Of a DNA stretch of 64,000 nucleotides, positions 1 through 13,600 are shown piece by piece (position 1 is the first letter of the stretch; every line of letters starts with the position of its first letter). The notes beneath the pieces are model-generated. The model did not search any database, was not told the origin of the DNA, and saw only the letters and a program-made list of their open reading frames with translations. The DNA is from Austropuccinia psidii (taxonomy: Eukaryota; Basidiomycota; Pucciniomycetes; Pucciniales; Sphaerophragmiaceae): NCBI GenBank assembly GCA_023105745.1, contig JALGQZ010000001.1, positions 69,973,991 to 70,037,990 of the forward strand, given 5' to 3'. The position numbers were made by a program, and so were the translations under genes.

Positions 1-850
1 TGTATTGGGTAAAACCCTGTTTATGGCATTGTTAATTCCATTTTTATCTCATTTATGGCATTGTTGATTCCATTTATGGCACTTTTGATTCTTTAAATGG
101 TACTGTTATGTTACTGTTGATTCCATAAATGGCACTGTTAAGACAATTTATAGAATTTCCATGTCATTTTTGATGTCATTTATGGCACTGTTAATGCCAT
201 AAATGTCATTGTATTGCTGTTGTTGATGCCATTAATTGTACTTGAAATAATTCCATAAATGGTATAAATCTTACATTTATGACACTTTTTATGACACTTT
301 TAATGTGATTCATGGCACTATAGCTTCCACTCATGCCATAAATTGAATTTTTAATTCCATTGATTTCATAAATTTCATTTTAAATTTACTCACAAAAATG
401 AACAAAAGCACTTTTTGGGCCTAAAATTGTCCCACCCCAAAAGAAAATACCAAGATTTTGGGTTTCTGGGTTTTGATTCTGAAGGATCTTCCCTTTAATT
501 TTTAAAAAAAGTTATGGTAATTTAAAAGTGGAAACATTTTTAATCATTTTTTTTTGAAAAAAATAGGCCATTTTGACAAATTGCCCAAATTGGAGAAATT
601 TGGCAAAAAAAATTGAAAAAAATTTGGGGATGTTCAAATCCCATGTTGGAAAAAATATTGAAAAAAATTGAAAAAATCCTCAAACCTAATCCTGAGTAAT
701 TTTTTTAAAAAAATAGGCCGCTTACATGTTTTTAACATAAATTTATGTGTTTTTCCCATCAATAGGTAAAAACACATAAGGGCTTACATGTGTTTACCAA
801 CACCCATTGATAAAGTGTCATGTAAATTTGTAACCTTCTAACACTTGACA
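1..850. repeat. hAT-end-like palindromic repeats
   Basis: Bases 1-360 are a run of imperfect copies of a motif like TTTATGGCATTGTT with its reverse complement, often meeting as CCATAAATGG. The same motif fills the inner flanks of both ends of the hAT element at 29,690-29,850 and 48,560-48,780. Further in, around 768-800, the words CACATAAGGGCTTACATG and TTTACC follow, matching the order seen inside the hAT left end near 29,930-29,960. I infer the left end of another, related hAT copy whose terminal repeat lies outside the window. No open frame of note occurs here. Confidence 0.4.
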
Positions 851-3800
851 TGCCAATCCTCCCAATTTGTATTGATTTATTTACTAGATTTTTTATATCT
901 TTTATCAAAAATACTCCCATATTTATTTCAGATAATCATTTCAAATAGTAAGATTCTCTTTAGCTTTTTTCATCTAAATCCACCAATAACTTTGAAAAAA
1001 GCTATCCCTGCAAGCAGGGGTAGCAGGTCCAACCTAGGTCTAACCTGCTTCCAACCTGGGTCCTAACCTTTAAATATTTCTGCAGATTCTTTCAGCCAAA
1101 CCTTTGGGAATTTAGAACTTTACTCAATTAGAATTCAAGATTTGTGAATACCAATTATCCTTATTTGTATCTTTGTACATTGCTCATGGATTCTATCTTA
1201 AATAAGAAATTTTACCACAAAAGTTATGAACAAGGTTACAAAACTCTTTTCTTCAAAACCCTCAAAAAATATAAAACAATGGGAATAATTGATTAATGTC
1301 AAGCATACTTGACTCAATTTTTTATATGAAATCTTTCATAAAATTTGTATATCTATCAAATAATATAAATTCCAAAACAAACATTGTTAAAATTATCTTT
1401 CAAAAAGAAATTTAATTTTTCTTCCTGATTTTTGTGTTTTCTTACTAATAATTAAGAATATTACTTTCAGCACAAATTTTCAGAAGGTTTGATACATCTT
1501 AAACTCCAGAAAATAGCTCAATCATCCTTTGATTATATCCCATATCTAGTTTCAAGAATAAGAAAACATATAATTTAAAATTAAAATCAATCAACATATA
1601 TATTTATACAGCTGTTCATTTCTCCATTAAGACCCATTTTAACAATTTCATTATTCAAGTGAAATTGTAATTTTAATTAAATTATGAAACTTTAAAATAC
1701 CAATTGTATTTTTTTGATAAAAAAATCAAACACATAATTCCAGATTTTGAACTTTCCCTGTTAATGTTTTATTATAATAGCTTGTATATTGCTTGAATAT
1801 CATTCCACTATTATGTCTTCATCAATTTCATCATGAAAAAGGTAATGATTTTAGGTTGATTGAGAAAAATGGGATTCATTATTTAAAATTTCAACCTCAT
1901 ATATCGATAGGCTAATAATTTTCAATTTGTTCAATTAATTCTTTATTATGGTAAGCTGAACACCGAGATTTCTTAAAAAAGGAAATTGTATATCTTGTGA
2001 TAGCATGTCTGGCTTCATATATCAATAACTCCATACAATTAGTGTGTTCTGGCTGTCTTGAAAGATAATGAGCTTATATTCTTTGATACTGATACTTTTG
2101 TAAATTTTGAGGTCTATTATTGAGTTTTCAATTGAAGATTAAAAGTTGTATTAATCAAAATTTAAACCATAAAAGTAGAAATAAATTGGTAAAATTTTGT
2201 AGTTTTTCCAATTGTTCAAGCTTCAAAGATGTTATTTAAGAGCCATGTGAATATTTAATAACATATAAAGATGATTGATTTGATTCATATTGCAATATTG
2301 AGCTTAAATTCCATAATCCTAACACTTGAAATGATAAAAAGAATTATTTCGAAATTCTCGGGAACAATTTTTGAGTGATATTTTTCCTGGGAAACATAAA
2401 AAAGAGATAATTTATTCAAGTTGGAATTGTTGTTGTTTAAATGATATCAGCTTTTTTTAATTCCACTGAATTTATAAAAAAAACTTCTGTACCTTGTTGG
2501 AAGAATATTTTCCTTATTCTTATAAGCTTACCCTTACTGGTGTACATCGAACCTGATGATCTTATATCAAATCTGATTTTGAAAGGGAGTTAAATCTATT
2601 TCAAATGATTTTCTTCAGAAACATTTGTAGCTTCATAATAATAAATTGTATTCTTTGTAAGTTTCTTTGATTTTTTTCAAAAAACAAACAGTTTATGATT
2701 AGGTTGCAATTCCATATTTACTAGAAATTAATAACTATAAAATTGAAGATTAAGTGGTAGCCTTTCATCTTACTTTCCAAATTGACTTGGTGAAAGTCAG
2801 TAAATCAATTGTCTCTGTAGAATTTCTTTTTATAAATGAATTTTTTTGAATTTTTTTCCATTATTTTCTTTGTAAGAAGTCATAATTATTATGAGGAAAG
2901 AAGCAATGAAAAACCTTTCTGCTATAAACTTTATCCTTTCTATGAGAATCTCTACTGTTAAAATAAGAATTATTCTTACCTATTTTGTTCAGATTTATGT
3001 TAAATTTAGAATGTTATTAGCATGATCTTAGGGAAATTAAACCAAAAAAATATCAATACTAATTTTAATGAATCCTATTCATAAATAAATTTTTCCAAAT
3101 TATTTGAATAAAAAATCTTCATGATTCTGGAAATAAGATTTTTTTGAATCAAAATCTCCATAAATTTGACTTATAATTCTCAGTTGATTTGGTATGGAGT
3201 TTTGTCATTATTTATCTAAATATCATGTTCTTCCTGGCTCTACGGGTTCAGGAACTTGATGAATTTGTATTTAATTTTGAGAAGGATTTATGAATGATTA
3301 CCTCACATGATTTATATAAATAATGTAAACCCCTAACACAACGGTTTAATCACTTATTTTATAAGTGATTATCCAATTATTCACTTTAAGTGAGAATGAT
3401 AATGTGAATTTTTTTCAATAATAATTGGCCTGAAAAAGCAATACTGTATCTGCAGGTATATTTTTTCTTAACAAAGAAAATGAAAACTTTCACACTTATT
3501 TCCCCTTTTTGATTAATAAAACGCTCAGTGGCTCAAGCTAACTGCAATTACATTTTCAAAATCTTCAACTGAAGAATTGTAAGCTATAATTATTGCATCT
3601 TTTCTTTGTGGATTATCTTAGTATGAAGCTTGTCTAATCAATGGCTAGTTTACTCACTGGATTTCTAGAATTATGTTAGTTCAGATAATTCCTGTGAAAA
3701 TGGGGTTTATTTCTCAAATTGAAGTTTGTTTATTGTAATTTACAATGAGCACCACACCAAAACTCAAACTTACAAGGAGGGATTTGCTTGATATTGCAAA

Positions 3801-6800
3801 GAACTCTTCCCACTTCTCTAATTATCAAATTAATTATGGTTTCCAAAGAAAAGCAAATTAAATGAATATTGGGTATCTAATTAAATAATAAAGACTTTAT
3901 TCGAAAGAATTATATTTCAAATGGTTCAATTTACCATGAAGCTGTAGAGAATGGGAATAATTTGGATTTTTTCTCTTCAAGGGAAATAATTTCTACTTCA
4001 TACTGACGGTCTTTTTCATTTAAATTAGAGATTAATATATTTTGATTAAAAGATATCAATTATTCCTCACTGAAATACTGCATTAATACACTGCTTGATT
4101 GCATATTATTTCATTATTTCATGATTTCGCAATGGAAGAAATAGTTTAGAATATATTAATTTGAATTATTTCTGAATATTGATAGATTTCATGCTGTAAA
4201 TTTCTTACATAAAGTAATGATTTTAAGTTTGGCTTAGTATAATTCTTAGATCTCATTTAAGGAAATTAGAGTCATTGTAAAATGTCATTTTCAGATATGC
4301 CGCAGCTCATGGAATCAAGCTTGATGTGGTATTATATTTTACTAGTACTTTCAACTTCTGATGAAGTCATTTTCATTTTTAGCAGTGGATCCTCTCAAGA
4401 AAATATTTCCAAAATCTCTTATCAGTCCATTCAATTTCCTAAGTTCCTTGAATTTATTTTTACTTAATTTGTATATGAAGCACCATAAATACATATTCAA
4501 TAATATTATTGCATTTCATATGGCATGTTCAATTGCACTGCCTATTATTTATGCCATAAATTTCAACCAACAATAAAGGTAATTAGATTTATTTAATTAA
4601 AGAATTTTGTGATATATGAGGCTGTATGACTATAAATAAAAATAATTTCAATTATTAAATGATGCAATTTATTTGTGTGATATCTCATGTACCAATTACT
4701 ATAATCTTGAAAATTCATAAATTAGAAAGGCTGCAGCTTTTGAGAGAATTGGTTGTTGATTATAATAAACAGCTTCAAAAATATACTTTTACTTATAAAT
4801 TGTGAAGAAATGAAATCTTTTATTTCTCATAATCCTTCAAAAACAGAATTTCTGGATTGAAAATTCATAGAAGAAATTTTAATAAAGTTTTTATCAGTAC
4901 AAAGGTTGTTCCACGAGGAAACAGCTTGTGTTAATAATTTCTTCCCTCCCAATGCTTGAAATGTAATAATTGGCAAATACTCATAAAAAAGGATTTGATG
5001 ATTGAAAAAGCTCTTGATAGATTAATCAAAGAATTTCATCAATAATTTTTTTTGTCAATTTTAGAAAAACAGCTTTGCAAAGCCATTTCTGATTTTGATT
5101 TGGAACTATAAAGAAATTCTTTCAGTTATAAACCCTAATATGATACAGCTTTGTTAATTTGTGATCGTTTTTAAAAAATTGAAGAAGAGATAGGTTGAAT
5201 AGAATTCAGAAATTGGTTCATGCCTTAATGAAAGACAAGTGCGAATATTGGATTTATAATATATAGGAATGTGAGCTCAATAATCATTTTTCATAAAAAT
5301 TATTATCCATGTCATTAAATAAGAAAGGAATATTCTAATAGAAATCTTAATGTTTTTATCTGGATATAAATAAAGGAAATAGAAGAGTATTAATCCATGA
5401 AAGATCTAACTGAATCATAGTACAGTTTCTAATTCAATGGAATTTTCAATTTGCTCCAAATTTCGAAATGGATCCTTTGTCTTTATTAATATTATTTTAT
5501 TTTCTGTTGAAGATCTCTTAAAGCTTTGATAATAAAGATTTAACGGTAGATTTGGGCATTTTCTGCTATAATTTGGTGTATCTTTTTGATTATAGCTTCT
5601 GTGTGCCTCAAGGATTTTTCTGGATTTGCTATGCCCCTTCATCCCAACTGTATAGTTTATAGTTTTTTTGTCTAGGTTGTGAAGTAACTGTGTGTATAAA
5701 ATTCTCCTCCATTTCAAATAAAATGAACGGAAGCGTTCATTTTAATTCTCTTCAGTCTTGGAGAAACATTCCTCTTATGAAACTAGTACCTTTGAAGTGT
5801 TATTTCCATAAAGATTGATGGCAATTTTTTGACGATTTTAAAAAATCTAAAGGATGTCAATTCATAATAAACCTTTTTAAATGATTTAAAATTAATGAAA
5901 GGAGAGAAAAAAACAATCTTCTTAAATCCTTTCTTGTAAGTGGAAGTTCTTATGGGTTTTATAAACTGATCTTCTTGTCCTCTTAACCACCTTTTGATGA
6001 GAGCTAGAATTAATACTTCATTCTGACTTGCAGTTGGATCTAATGTATATTTTGAAAATGAAATTTGCTTGAATAAAAAACTACAGTGTTTGATAATTAT
6101 TGCAATAATAACTTTATTACACGTAGTTATTGAATTTTAATTCCAAGAAAAAGTTGGTATTGTGATTCCATATGATACAAGGTCAGCCTGACATCCAGCT
6201 TTGTGTTTTTCTGGAATGCATTTCTTTCCACCATAAAGAGTTTGGTCATTTGTTTGAGCTTTCAAAAGGTGGGTATTTGATGAAAATTATTAAAAGTTAG
6301 GACAATGAGCGCATCAATTTGGTCTTGTGTGAGGAATAATGGCTTCATTGCATTGCGGAGGCTCATATTTAAAATAATCTTCAGAAAATTTACAATAAAA
6401 AGATGGGTTTTTGGCCCAGAACTAGGAACAAAAGGCAATGTGTAATTATTTATGGTCATAGTTTTTGTCATATGAGAAATTTCAGCTGGGATTGTTTTGC
6501 TAATTTATATTTAAAAAACTTTGGAGATTTGGAAACTGTTTTGAAAAAAATGAGAAATGATGAAACATAATGACTAGGAATTGATTCAGGATTTATTTTA
6601 AAAGGTGAACAAATATATATATGTTGGAAATTTCAAAGTTTGATTGCAATATTATATGCATTTTTTATGCATATGCAAAATGAACTTATATGAGCATATA
6701 AAGTCCTTTTAATTGAATTTTACAGTTGTATAATGAGCCTACAGGCTGCTTTGATTGATATTCATATTTTTCTTGAAAAATTGGTTAAGGAGTATCATAT

Positions 6801-8169
6801 TTTTTACCCAAATCTCAATCCCATGCCGAGAAAAGTACAAAGTCATTTTAATGAATAGTTTTTGAATCCTTTAAGTCTATATATCTATTTATTTTGGAGC
6901 TCAAGCTGTAGTTTAACTCCAAGTACGAGGAATCAAAGATCAAGCTACTTTGGTTATATTCTTAAAGAATAAATATCTTTTGTAAATGTGTTTATGATTA
7001 TGTGTATCCTATGAGTCAATACACAATTCAAAATATGAAACTGTTTTAAAACTTCATATTAAAGAAAAATAAGTTAGGTAATTAACAAATTTCATCATCT
7101 TCTTTTTGGCCTTCAGACAGAACATTTATTATCAAAAACCACAAGATGACATTTCTCACCTCACATAGAATAAAAATCTCATTTGATTAATAATAATGGA
7201 AGTTTGTGTTTCTTTGGATGAAAAAATGCAGTCAGTATGAGATATGTTTACTTCTGGAAATAATATAGGAGAATATAAAATGACTCAAAGCACAAATTTG
7301 TATTGAAACTGCCTTTTTTTGGACAGATTTATGAAAATGATGGGGTAAAGAGCCAATATTAAAGCTTTTTAGTGATATATTTCAAAAAACAATGAATTTA
7401 TCTCAAAAGTACATTGTTTTCAAATAATAGGTGCTTGGAATTTAATTTTGAATTCCTGAGAAATGTGGAAGTAAAAAATTAATAAGAAAAAAACACTCAA
7501 ATATAATTATGATTATTATTCATTGATTTATTCTTGAAAAACTGACTTAAATATAATAAGAAAATATCCCAATAGAAAGATTGGAAGAGTAGTTGAAGAA
7601 AATATGCATATAATTGTTATGTAGAAATGTTTCAAAACTGTGTTGTATCACAGGTCAATTCCTACCTTTACTACTTATTATTTGCTATTAGTTTCAATAT
7701 GATTCAATACTTTTAAAGGTATAGCTTATAATCACTCAATTACAACATTTATTGTGGGTACATAAAGTGATAATGGAAATGGTGCATTTTCAGCAAGGCT
7801 GTATATAAATAAACAAAATAATGTGTTAAATTTCATGTTTAATGCATAGTGTGTTTATGCAATAACAGTAAAATATCATAAGATACTATAAGTAATAAAA
7901 ATTATTTTTTTCCCTTGAAAAAAACAAAACCAATATTGGAAAGAAGTAAAACTATTTCAATATGTGGAGGAAAAAGTAAAGGAAACAGGAGTTTCATTCT
8001 GTTGAGATCCTCCAAGAGGTGGGGCTAACAAGGAAACTGGAGTTATTTTGGAATAATAACTATCAGAATTTAAACTTAATTCATGCATGAAAGCACAGGA
8101 AATATTTCCATACATCATTTGGTCCTTGTAAACTCTTAAAAAATTCAGCCAATCAATTGGTTCCTTAGT
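851..8169. other. AT-rich stretch, no supported gene
   Basis: About 7.3 kb of AT-rich sequence without recognisable coding signal. The longest frames are a 100-codon minus frame at 5415-5717 (Lys/Asn/Ile-rich) and a 69-codon minus frame at 6262-6471. Neither has a motif I recognise, and both could be exon remnants or chance. A short GC-richer island at 1010-1062 holds repeated AACCT words and is discussed as a finding. No tRNA, rRNA or transposon ends were seen. Confidence 0.5.
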
Positions 8170-10199
8170 TCAAAATACCATTGAAATCAAGACTGAGATA
8201 AAAAATGGCCTGGTATTTCCAAGTTGACTCCATGAAAGTGGTGTAGAACCTTCTTTCAAGTTTCTTTTAATGTCAATTTTTCCAGATTAAAGTGTCATGA
8301 ATGCTTTCCAAATTGGATAGGATTGATTATTTTGAGGAAAGGTGAAAGCTGATTCAGGTCCAAAAACAGGATGGCTTGATAAGAAAGAAAAAAGGGACAT
8401 ATTTCTATTGGAAGCTCTTTTACACCCTCGAGGAAGAGAAATATCATTTTTGGGTCTTCTTCTTTCAACATGAAGCTAGAGGGTAGCAGTGATGATTCCT
8501 ATAAATTGCTTTCAGAAATATATAAGACCACCACTATCTTGATTACCCTTTCTCCTGTAAGGATGATCTGGTGGAAATAGGGCAGTGGGATTAGTAGTAT
8601 AACTTATCTTTTGAAATAATACACAGCTTTCAAAAGGGCTTGATCTGATCTTGGTGATACATGGTTGAGTTTTGTGAGGAGGCCTCCAGCCAGGAAGTGT
8701 GGATCTATGATTCTTGAATCAGCAAGGAAAGATTGGAATTTGGTCCAGGATCCTTTGACTGGCCTCTTGGTATAGGTGATACGTTTGGCCATTGTGAGAA
8801 CTGGGAGATTTTCCTTTCTTGCGCTGTGGACCAATTATTCTTGATGCACTATCTACTTTCCCATTAGAAAATAAGTATCATTATTCAATATAATCCCATC
8901 TGAATGCATATGAGTTCAAATTATAAGTCAGTATAACTTATATCTGTTTAATGAATTAGAGAGAATATATATTACATTCTTTTAATTTGCAAAAACATGC
9001 AGAAAGCCTTTTTATGAATGGTAATGAGCTTGTGGAATTGATAACAAAATCTTTACCAAGAAGAGTGTTGAGGTGCTTGATGATAAGGTGAGAATTTTGC
9101 AAAATAAGGTGATAATTGGAATTTTTTTGGTTTTATGTTTGTTTATTTCCCAATATTGAATTTTTTTAATTTCTTCTTGGGTAATTCCTATTAAAAAATC
9201 TTAAATTAAGGATTCAGATTGATTATAATGTACAAATAAAATTATGATAACTCACTTCTCAGAGGGTCTACTGGAGTTTGAGGAAATTTAATCAAAAATT
9301 CTTGATATGTTTGATGAGGTGCTAATTCCACAGGAACCGAGGTATGAGAAATCGCTAATGGTACCTGTGGAGGAGTTGGGTTTGGGGAGCCTGGACTTGT
9401 ACTTTCCTGACAGTGATATTTATTGGGAGAGTATATGAGGTGGCCATCCCATTTAAGCCTCTCCAGAAAGGATTGCTATAATCATGAGGGGATGTCTGGA
9501 GGTAAAAGTGGTAGGATATTTTTCTTGTTGGTGAAGGCTGCACAGGTGATGCTGATCTGAAAAGCTGTCTTGAAGACCGGTCAGGAGAGACTTTTGTATG
9601 GGGGAATTCATCAGATCCCTCAGAAGTGGGGTTTGATTAAGGGCGTGGAATAGGAGGAGCAGGCTGTGCAATAACGACGTTTGGCGGTGGTGGAATTGGT
9701 CAATTTTTGGTTTTTTTCTGGGATTGGGAAGAAATAGCTTGAAGAGAAGTTCGAGGAGGAGGGTTAGGTTGATCATCCAAGCTTTCTGGATCAATGGAGG
9801 CTTTTGAAAAGGTCCTGGTAGACAATTTTTTGGTTTTTTGAAGCTGAGAATAGGAATTTTCTGGCCAAAAGTAAAAGGTGCCATAAAAGGTATTCCATAA
9901 AAGTCAAAAAATTGAACACTTACCATTTTGTGAAAGATAATGTGATGGGAGGCAATGTGGGAAAATTGGTTGATTATTAGCTGCAGGTGTTGGGGTTGTG
10001 GGGAAATTTGGTGTTGTTTGATGATGTTGGACTCTAGAACTTGATTTGAGGCTTTCATCCAATGTGGGTGGAATTTACAGGATGGGGGCTTCTTTGATGA
10101 AATGCTTGGTGCTGAGTGGGATGTAAAATTTACGGGAGTGTCTTTTGATTTTCCGCATTTGCCTTTGGGCTTCAGATTTTTGAGGTTCATACTCTTCAT
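8170..10199 (-). pseudogene. decayed multi-exon gene, function unknown
   Basis: I do not recognise this protein. Reading the minus strand, five exons join in frame: 10199-9924 (starts MKSMNLKNLKPKGK), 9843-9544, 9475-9256, 9187-9057 and from 8823 on. The introns are 80, 68 and 68 bp, then a longer one at 8824-9056. Donors include GTAAGT and GTGAGT, and acceptors include CTCAG and TTTAATAG. The translation is basic at the N-terminus, then rich in Ser, Pro and Gln. It then becomes ordered, with segments such as FLERLKWDGHLIYSPNKYH and ITQEEIKKIQYWE. In-frame stops occur at 9700-9702 (TGA) and 9637-9639 (TAA), and several more lie in the last exon, mostly of the C-to-T type. It is either a pseudogene or has introns I missed. 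A 248-codon frame at 9453-10199 agrees with my model only in exon 1 and is otherwise probably a shadow. Confidence 0.45.
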
Positions 10200-10329
10200 T
10201 CTACTGCCTCAAAAAAGCTCAGATGTGTGTGTTTTGGGGATTTTGGCACGCAAAAAATACGTTTTTTGTTTTGAATATTTTTTCTGTTTTGTTTTTTGGA
10301 TTTTTTTTTCATTTTTTTGTATTTTTGTA

Positions 10330-10600
10330 TTTTTCTTGCAGTTTTTTGTATTTTTTTGTGTATTTTTTTGTGTATTTTTTTGTGTATTTTTTTGTGTATT
10401 TTTTTGTGTATTTTTTTGTGTATTTTTTTGTATTTTTTTGTATTTTTTTGTATTTTTTTGTATTTTTTTGTATTTTGTTGTATTTTTTTTGTATTTTTTT
10501 GTATTTTTTTGTATTTTTTTTCTATTTTCTTTGTATTTTTTTGTATTTTTTTGTATTTTTTTGTATTTTTTGGTATTTTTTTCTATTTTCTTTGGATTTT
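10330..10600. repeat. T-rich tandem repeat (12-bp and 10-bp units)
   Basis: About seven copies of a 12-bp unit, GTGTATTTTTTT, run from about 10,350 to 10,432 and pass into 10-bp units, TATTTTTTTG, to about 10,570, then into irregular T-runs. The repeat lies 130 bp upstream of the presumed start of the minus-strand gene that begins at 10,199. Read on that strand it is an A-rich tract in the promoter position. The long Phe-rich frames across it are products of the repeat. Confidence 0.85.
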
Positions 10601-10620
10601 TTTATTTTTTTTAAAAAATT

Positions 10621-13600
10621 TATTTTTAGGGTGGATGGCTGTTTTCGTTGTGGTTTTGGATGATTTTTTTCTTTATTTTTTTAGAGTGTTGGGTGTTGAC
10701 ACACTGCAACACTCTGATGACAATTTATTCACTACTCAAGCTTTCAAAAAAATCAAAAATCAAAAATTAACAACCATAATAGAAAATTAAAAAATATTGA
10801 AAAATTCAAAAAAAAGAGAAAAAAACAAAATATTTTGTTTGGACTCCCAAAATGCAAGATGAAGTATAAAAAAACCAAAAATCAAAAGAATAAGAAGTAG
10901 GAAAAAAGGTAAAATATGGCAAAAGGTCCAGCAAAACAAAAAAGAAAATGAATTAGAAAAATTAACTTCAAATAGGATAGAATTCTGGAGGAAAAGAAAT
11001 TATTAAAATAAAAATTAAAGTTATCCAAAATAAGAAAAATGAATCAAAAAAAGAATTTAAGATATGTAATATTGGTTATATTTCTGAAAATGGGTGAATA
11101 TATAAGCATATAAAAAGGAAAAAAAATGTCATTAAATCATAGAAAACAAATCAAAATGAAAAGAGATTTAAATAAAGAGATCCAGATTGTAAAAAAATGA
11201 ATGAATATGTTCATTTAAGGAAACATCAAAAAATCAAAATGATTTTATTATATGTTTTCAAAAGAAAAAAGTACCTTTTCATGGAATATGGTTATTGAAA
11301 ATGAAAATACTACAAAAAAAGTTAGACAAAGAGAGCAGGAAAATATGGAAAAGTAAATTGATGGAGAAAGTCTTTAGTATGTCAAGTGGAAGGGAAATAA
11401 CCAGAGAATAATATGGCTCAAATTGAAATTTGAGTTGAGTGCCACAAAAAGGAAATCAAGGCCTAAAGAAAATTTATCTTAAAAAACAGAAATGAAAAAT
11501 TCTAAAGAAGAAAAATGTGTTTGGTTATGCAAATCTCAAGACAAGTAATTCATGTAATCATGTTTAAAACAACTGTAAATAGGAAAATAAGGTGTTATCA
11601 TTTACAGAAGACACAAAAGAGGAAAGATAAGTATCTTAATAAGACTTGATAATTAAGGACAAAAAGAAAAGAATCCCAAAAGTGCTCATCAATAAGGGCA
11701 TTTTTTCTCTTGTTAAAAATTTGATCAAAGTATCACAAACTTCTGTTGATTCTTACTCCATAAATGTCTGAAATTTGTTTTATTTTGAGGGATTAATCCT
11801 AAAATAATATGAAAAATGACCTGAATCTCAAAAAGGCTGAGCAATTAAGGTATGGTTTCACTTTAATTTCAGATTTCTGTGATTAAAATGAGAATGTTCT
11901 AATGTGTAATGTAAAATATTATTTGGTTTTGTATTCAATATTACCTCTTTGACACATAGAAGTTGGGAAAAGATTGAATAATAAGCTGAATTAGTGGCTT
12001 TAATTGAGACATGGGCTTGTAATTTTCGAAGAAATAGCCACATTGGCCAAAGTTGGTATAATAATGGAAAATAAATGAACTGAGAAACTTTCTGAAGACT
12101 TCCAAAAAGTCAATTATTATGTTTTTTCCTAAAATCAAGTCAGGATTAAATGTGGAACATATCGTGTATTCAGTAACGTAAAATTTAAAAACATTAGTTT
12201 GGATAAGAAGAGGAAAGTCAAATGAGATTTTATGGCTTTTTGCATCTTCATTTGTGTTATTTAGAATAATAAAGCTTGTGTAAATTATGATAAAAATGAA
12301 GAATGATTTGAGGAAAGGGTATGAACACATAAAGAGTGCATCCATTAGAAGATTCAATTAAGGTGACAAAGTGTATATTTAAATCAATATGAATTACCAA
12401 AGCTGGCAAAATTAAGGAATTTGGGAGTGTGCAAAGATGATTAATCAGGTGTTCCAAACAGTAATAGTGAAGTTGGAAATATTTTCTACACTGTAATGCA
12501 ACTTGGCTCTAGCTTTTCCTAAACCCGGCCTGAACCCATGAGTTGGGTTAGACACAGGTTGGGGAACCTTTGGATTCATGTTGCTTCTCCCTTGGAGCCA
12601 TTCGTTTTCCAGCTTCAAGCCAAGCTTGAGTAAGGTTTGTGGCATTTTTTAGCAAAATATTATTAAAAATGTCATAATTTCAATCACAACATCAAAATAT
12701 GGCAAAATATTCCCAAAACAATTTTGATACAGGCTTGCATATAGTAGAACAAACCTACAGTATGATTCATCTTTAGCTTTGAGAAATTTTCATCCAATCC
12801 TTTTGGTCATTCAATACATGAAGCTTCAACATGGAGGGAAACACCCTAGCCATTCAATTTGCATAATGAATAAAATAATCCTATGGAATATTTGTCATTG
12901 TAATTATTTCTGAAATGATATTTCCCAATTCTCGGCATAAGCAGAAACAAAAATTATCAAGTAAAATGGATATATATAACCTTATTCCATACCCAACCAA
13001 AGAAATGATATAACAACTGCAACATGTAACAGGGTATCAATAATGAGTCTTACAAGCCTTCAATATAGTTTATGAAAATAACAAATGCTTTACAATTTAA
13101 TTTAACTCCTCATTATTTTTATTAAAAGTAACCAAATTGTGATGGGATTACCATAAAATAATAATATGAAGAACCCAAACACATTTAAAACTATTGGAAA
13201 AATCTCATTATGAAAGAAAGACTTTAACAAGAACACCCTTTTTTGCTTTATGGACAGAAATTAGTTTACGACAGTTTGTGACATGAAAAATAAAAGAAAA
13301 ACTACTATCTGAATATTCTCCTTTTGTGAAAAATCCCCTCATGTATATGTTTTGAATTTATCAAAAAAACTTTAATTTTGAATACTTCAGTTCATTAGAC
13401 ATATCCACAGAGATTTTTTCTAAAAACTTTCTAAGAAATTATAAATATCCCCAAGCTCCAAGGCTGAGAGAATACCCGAATTTGGAACCAAGCCCCTTTC
13501 AAGGCTACTAAGTATCTTTTGTTATTTGAAGGAAAAAGCATAACCAAAATTTGCCTGCACATAAGCTATACTTAATTCCTTCATATATGTCCCAAGATAA

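Noticed and set aside
4282..4576. Two overlapping plus frames of 61 and 71 codons
   Set aside because: Typical chance frames in AT-rich DNA, with no splice context, motif or neighbour to support them.
9453..9843. Continuation of the MKSM frame as the true protein after exon 1
   Set aside because: The alternative spliced frame has more protein-like composition and joins three further exons in phase. The MKSM frame beyond 9,923 looks like a shadow, although its lack of stops means it cannot be fully excluded.
10102..10790. Three long plus-strand frames rich in Phe
   Set aside because: They exist only because the T-rich tandem repeat lacks stops in all three frames. They have no other protein character.
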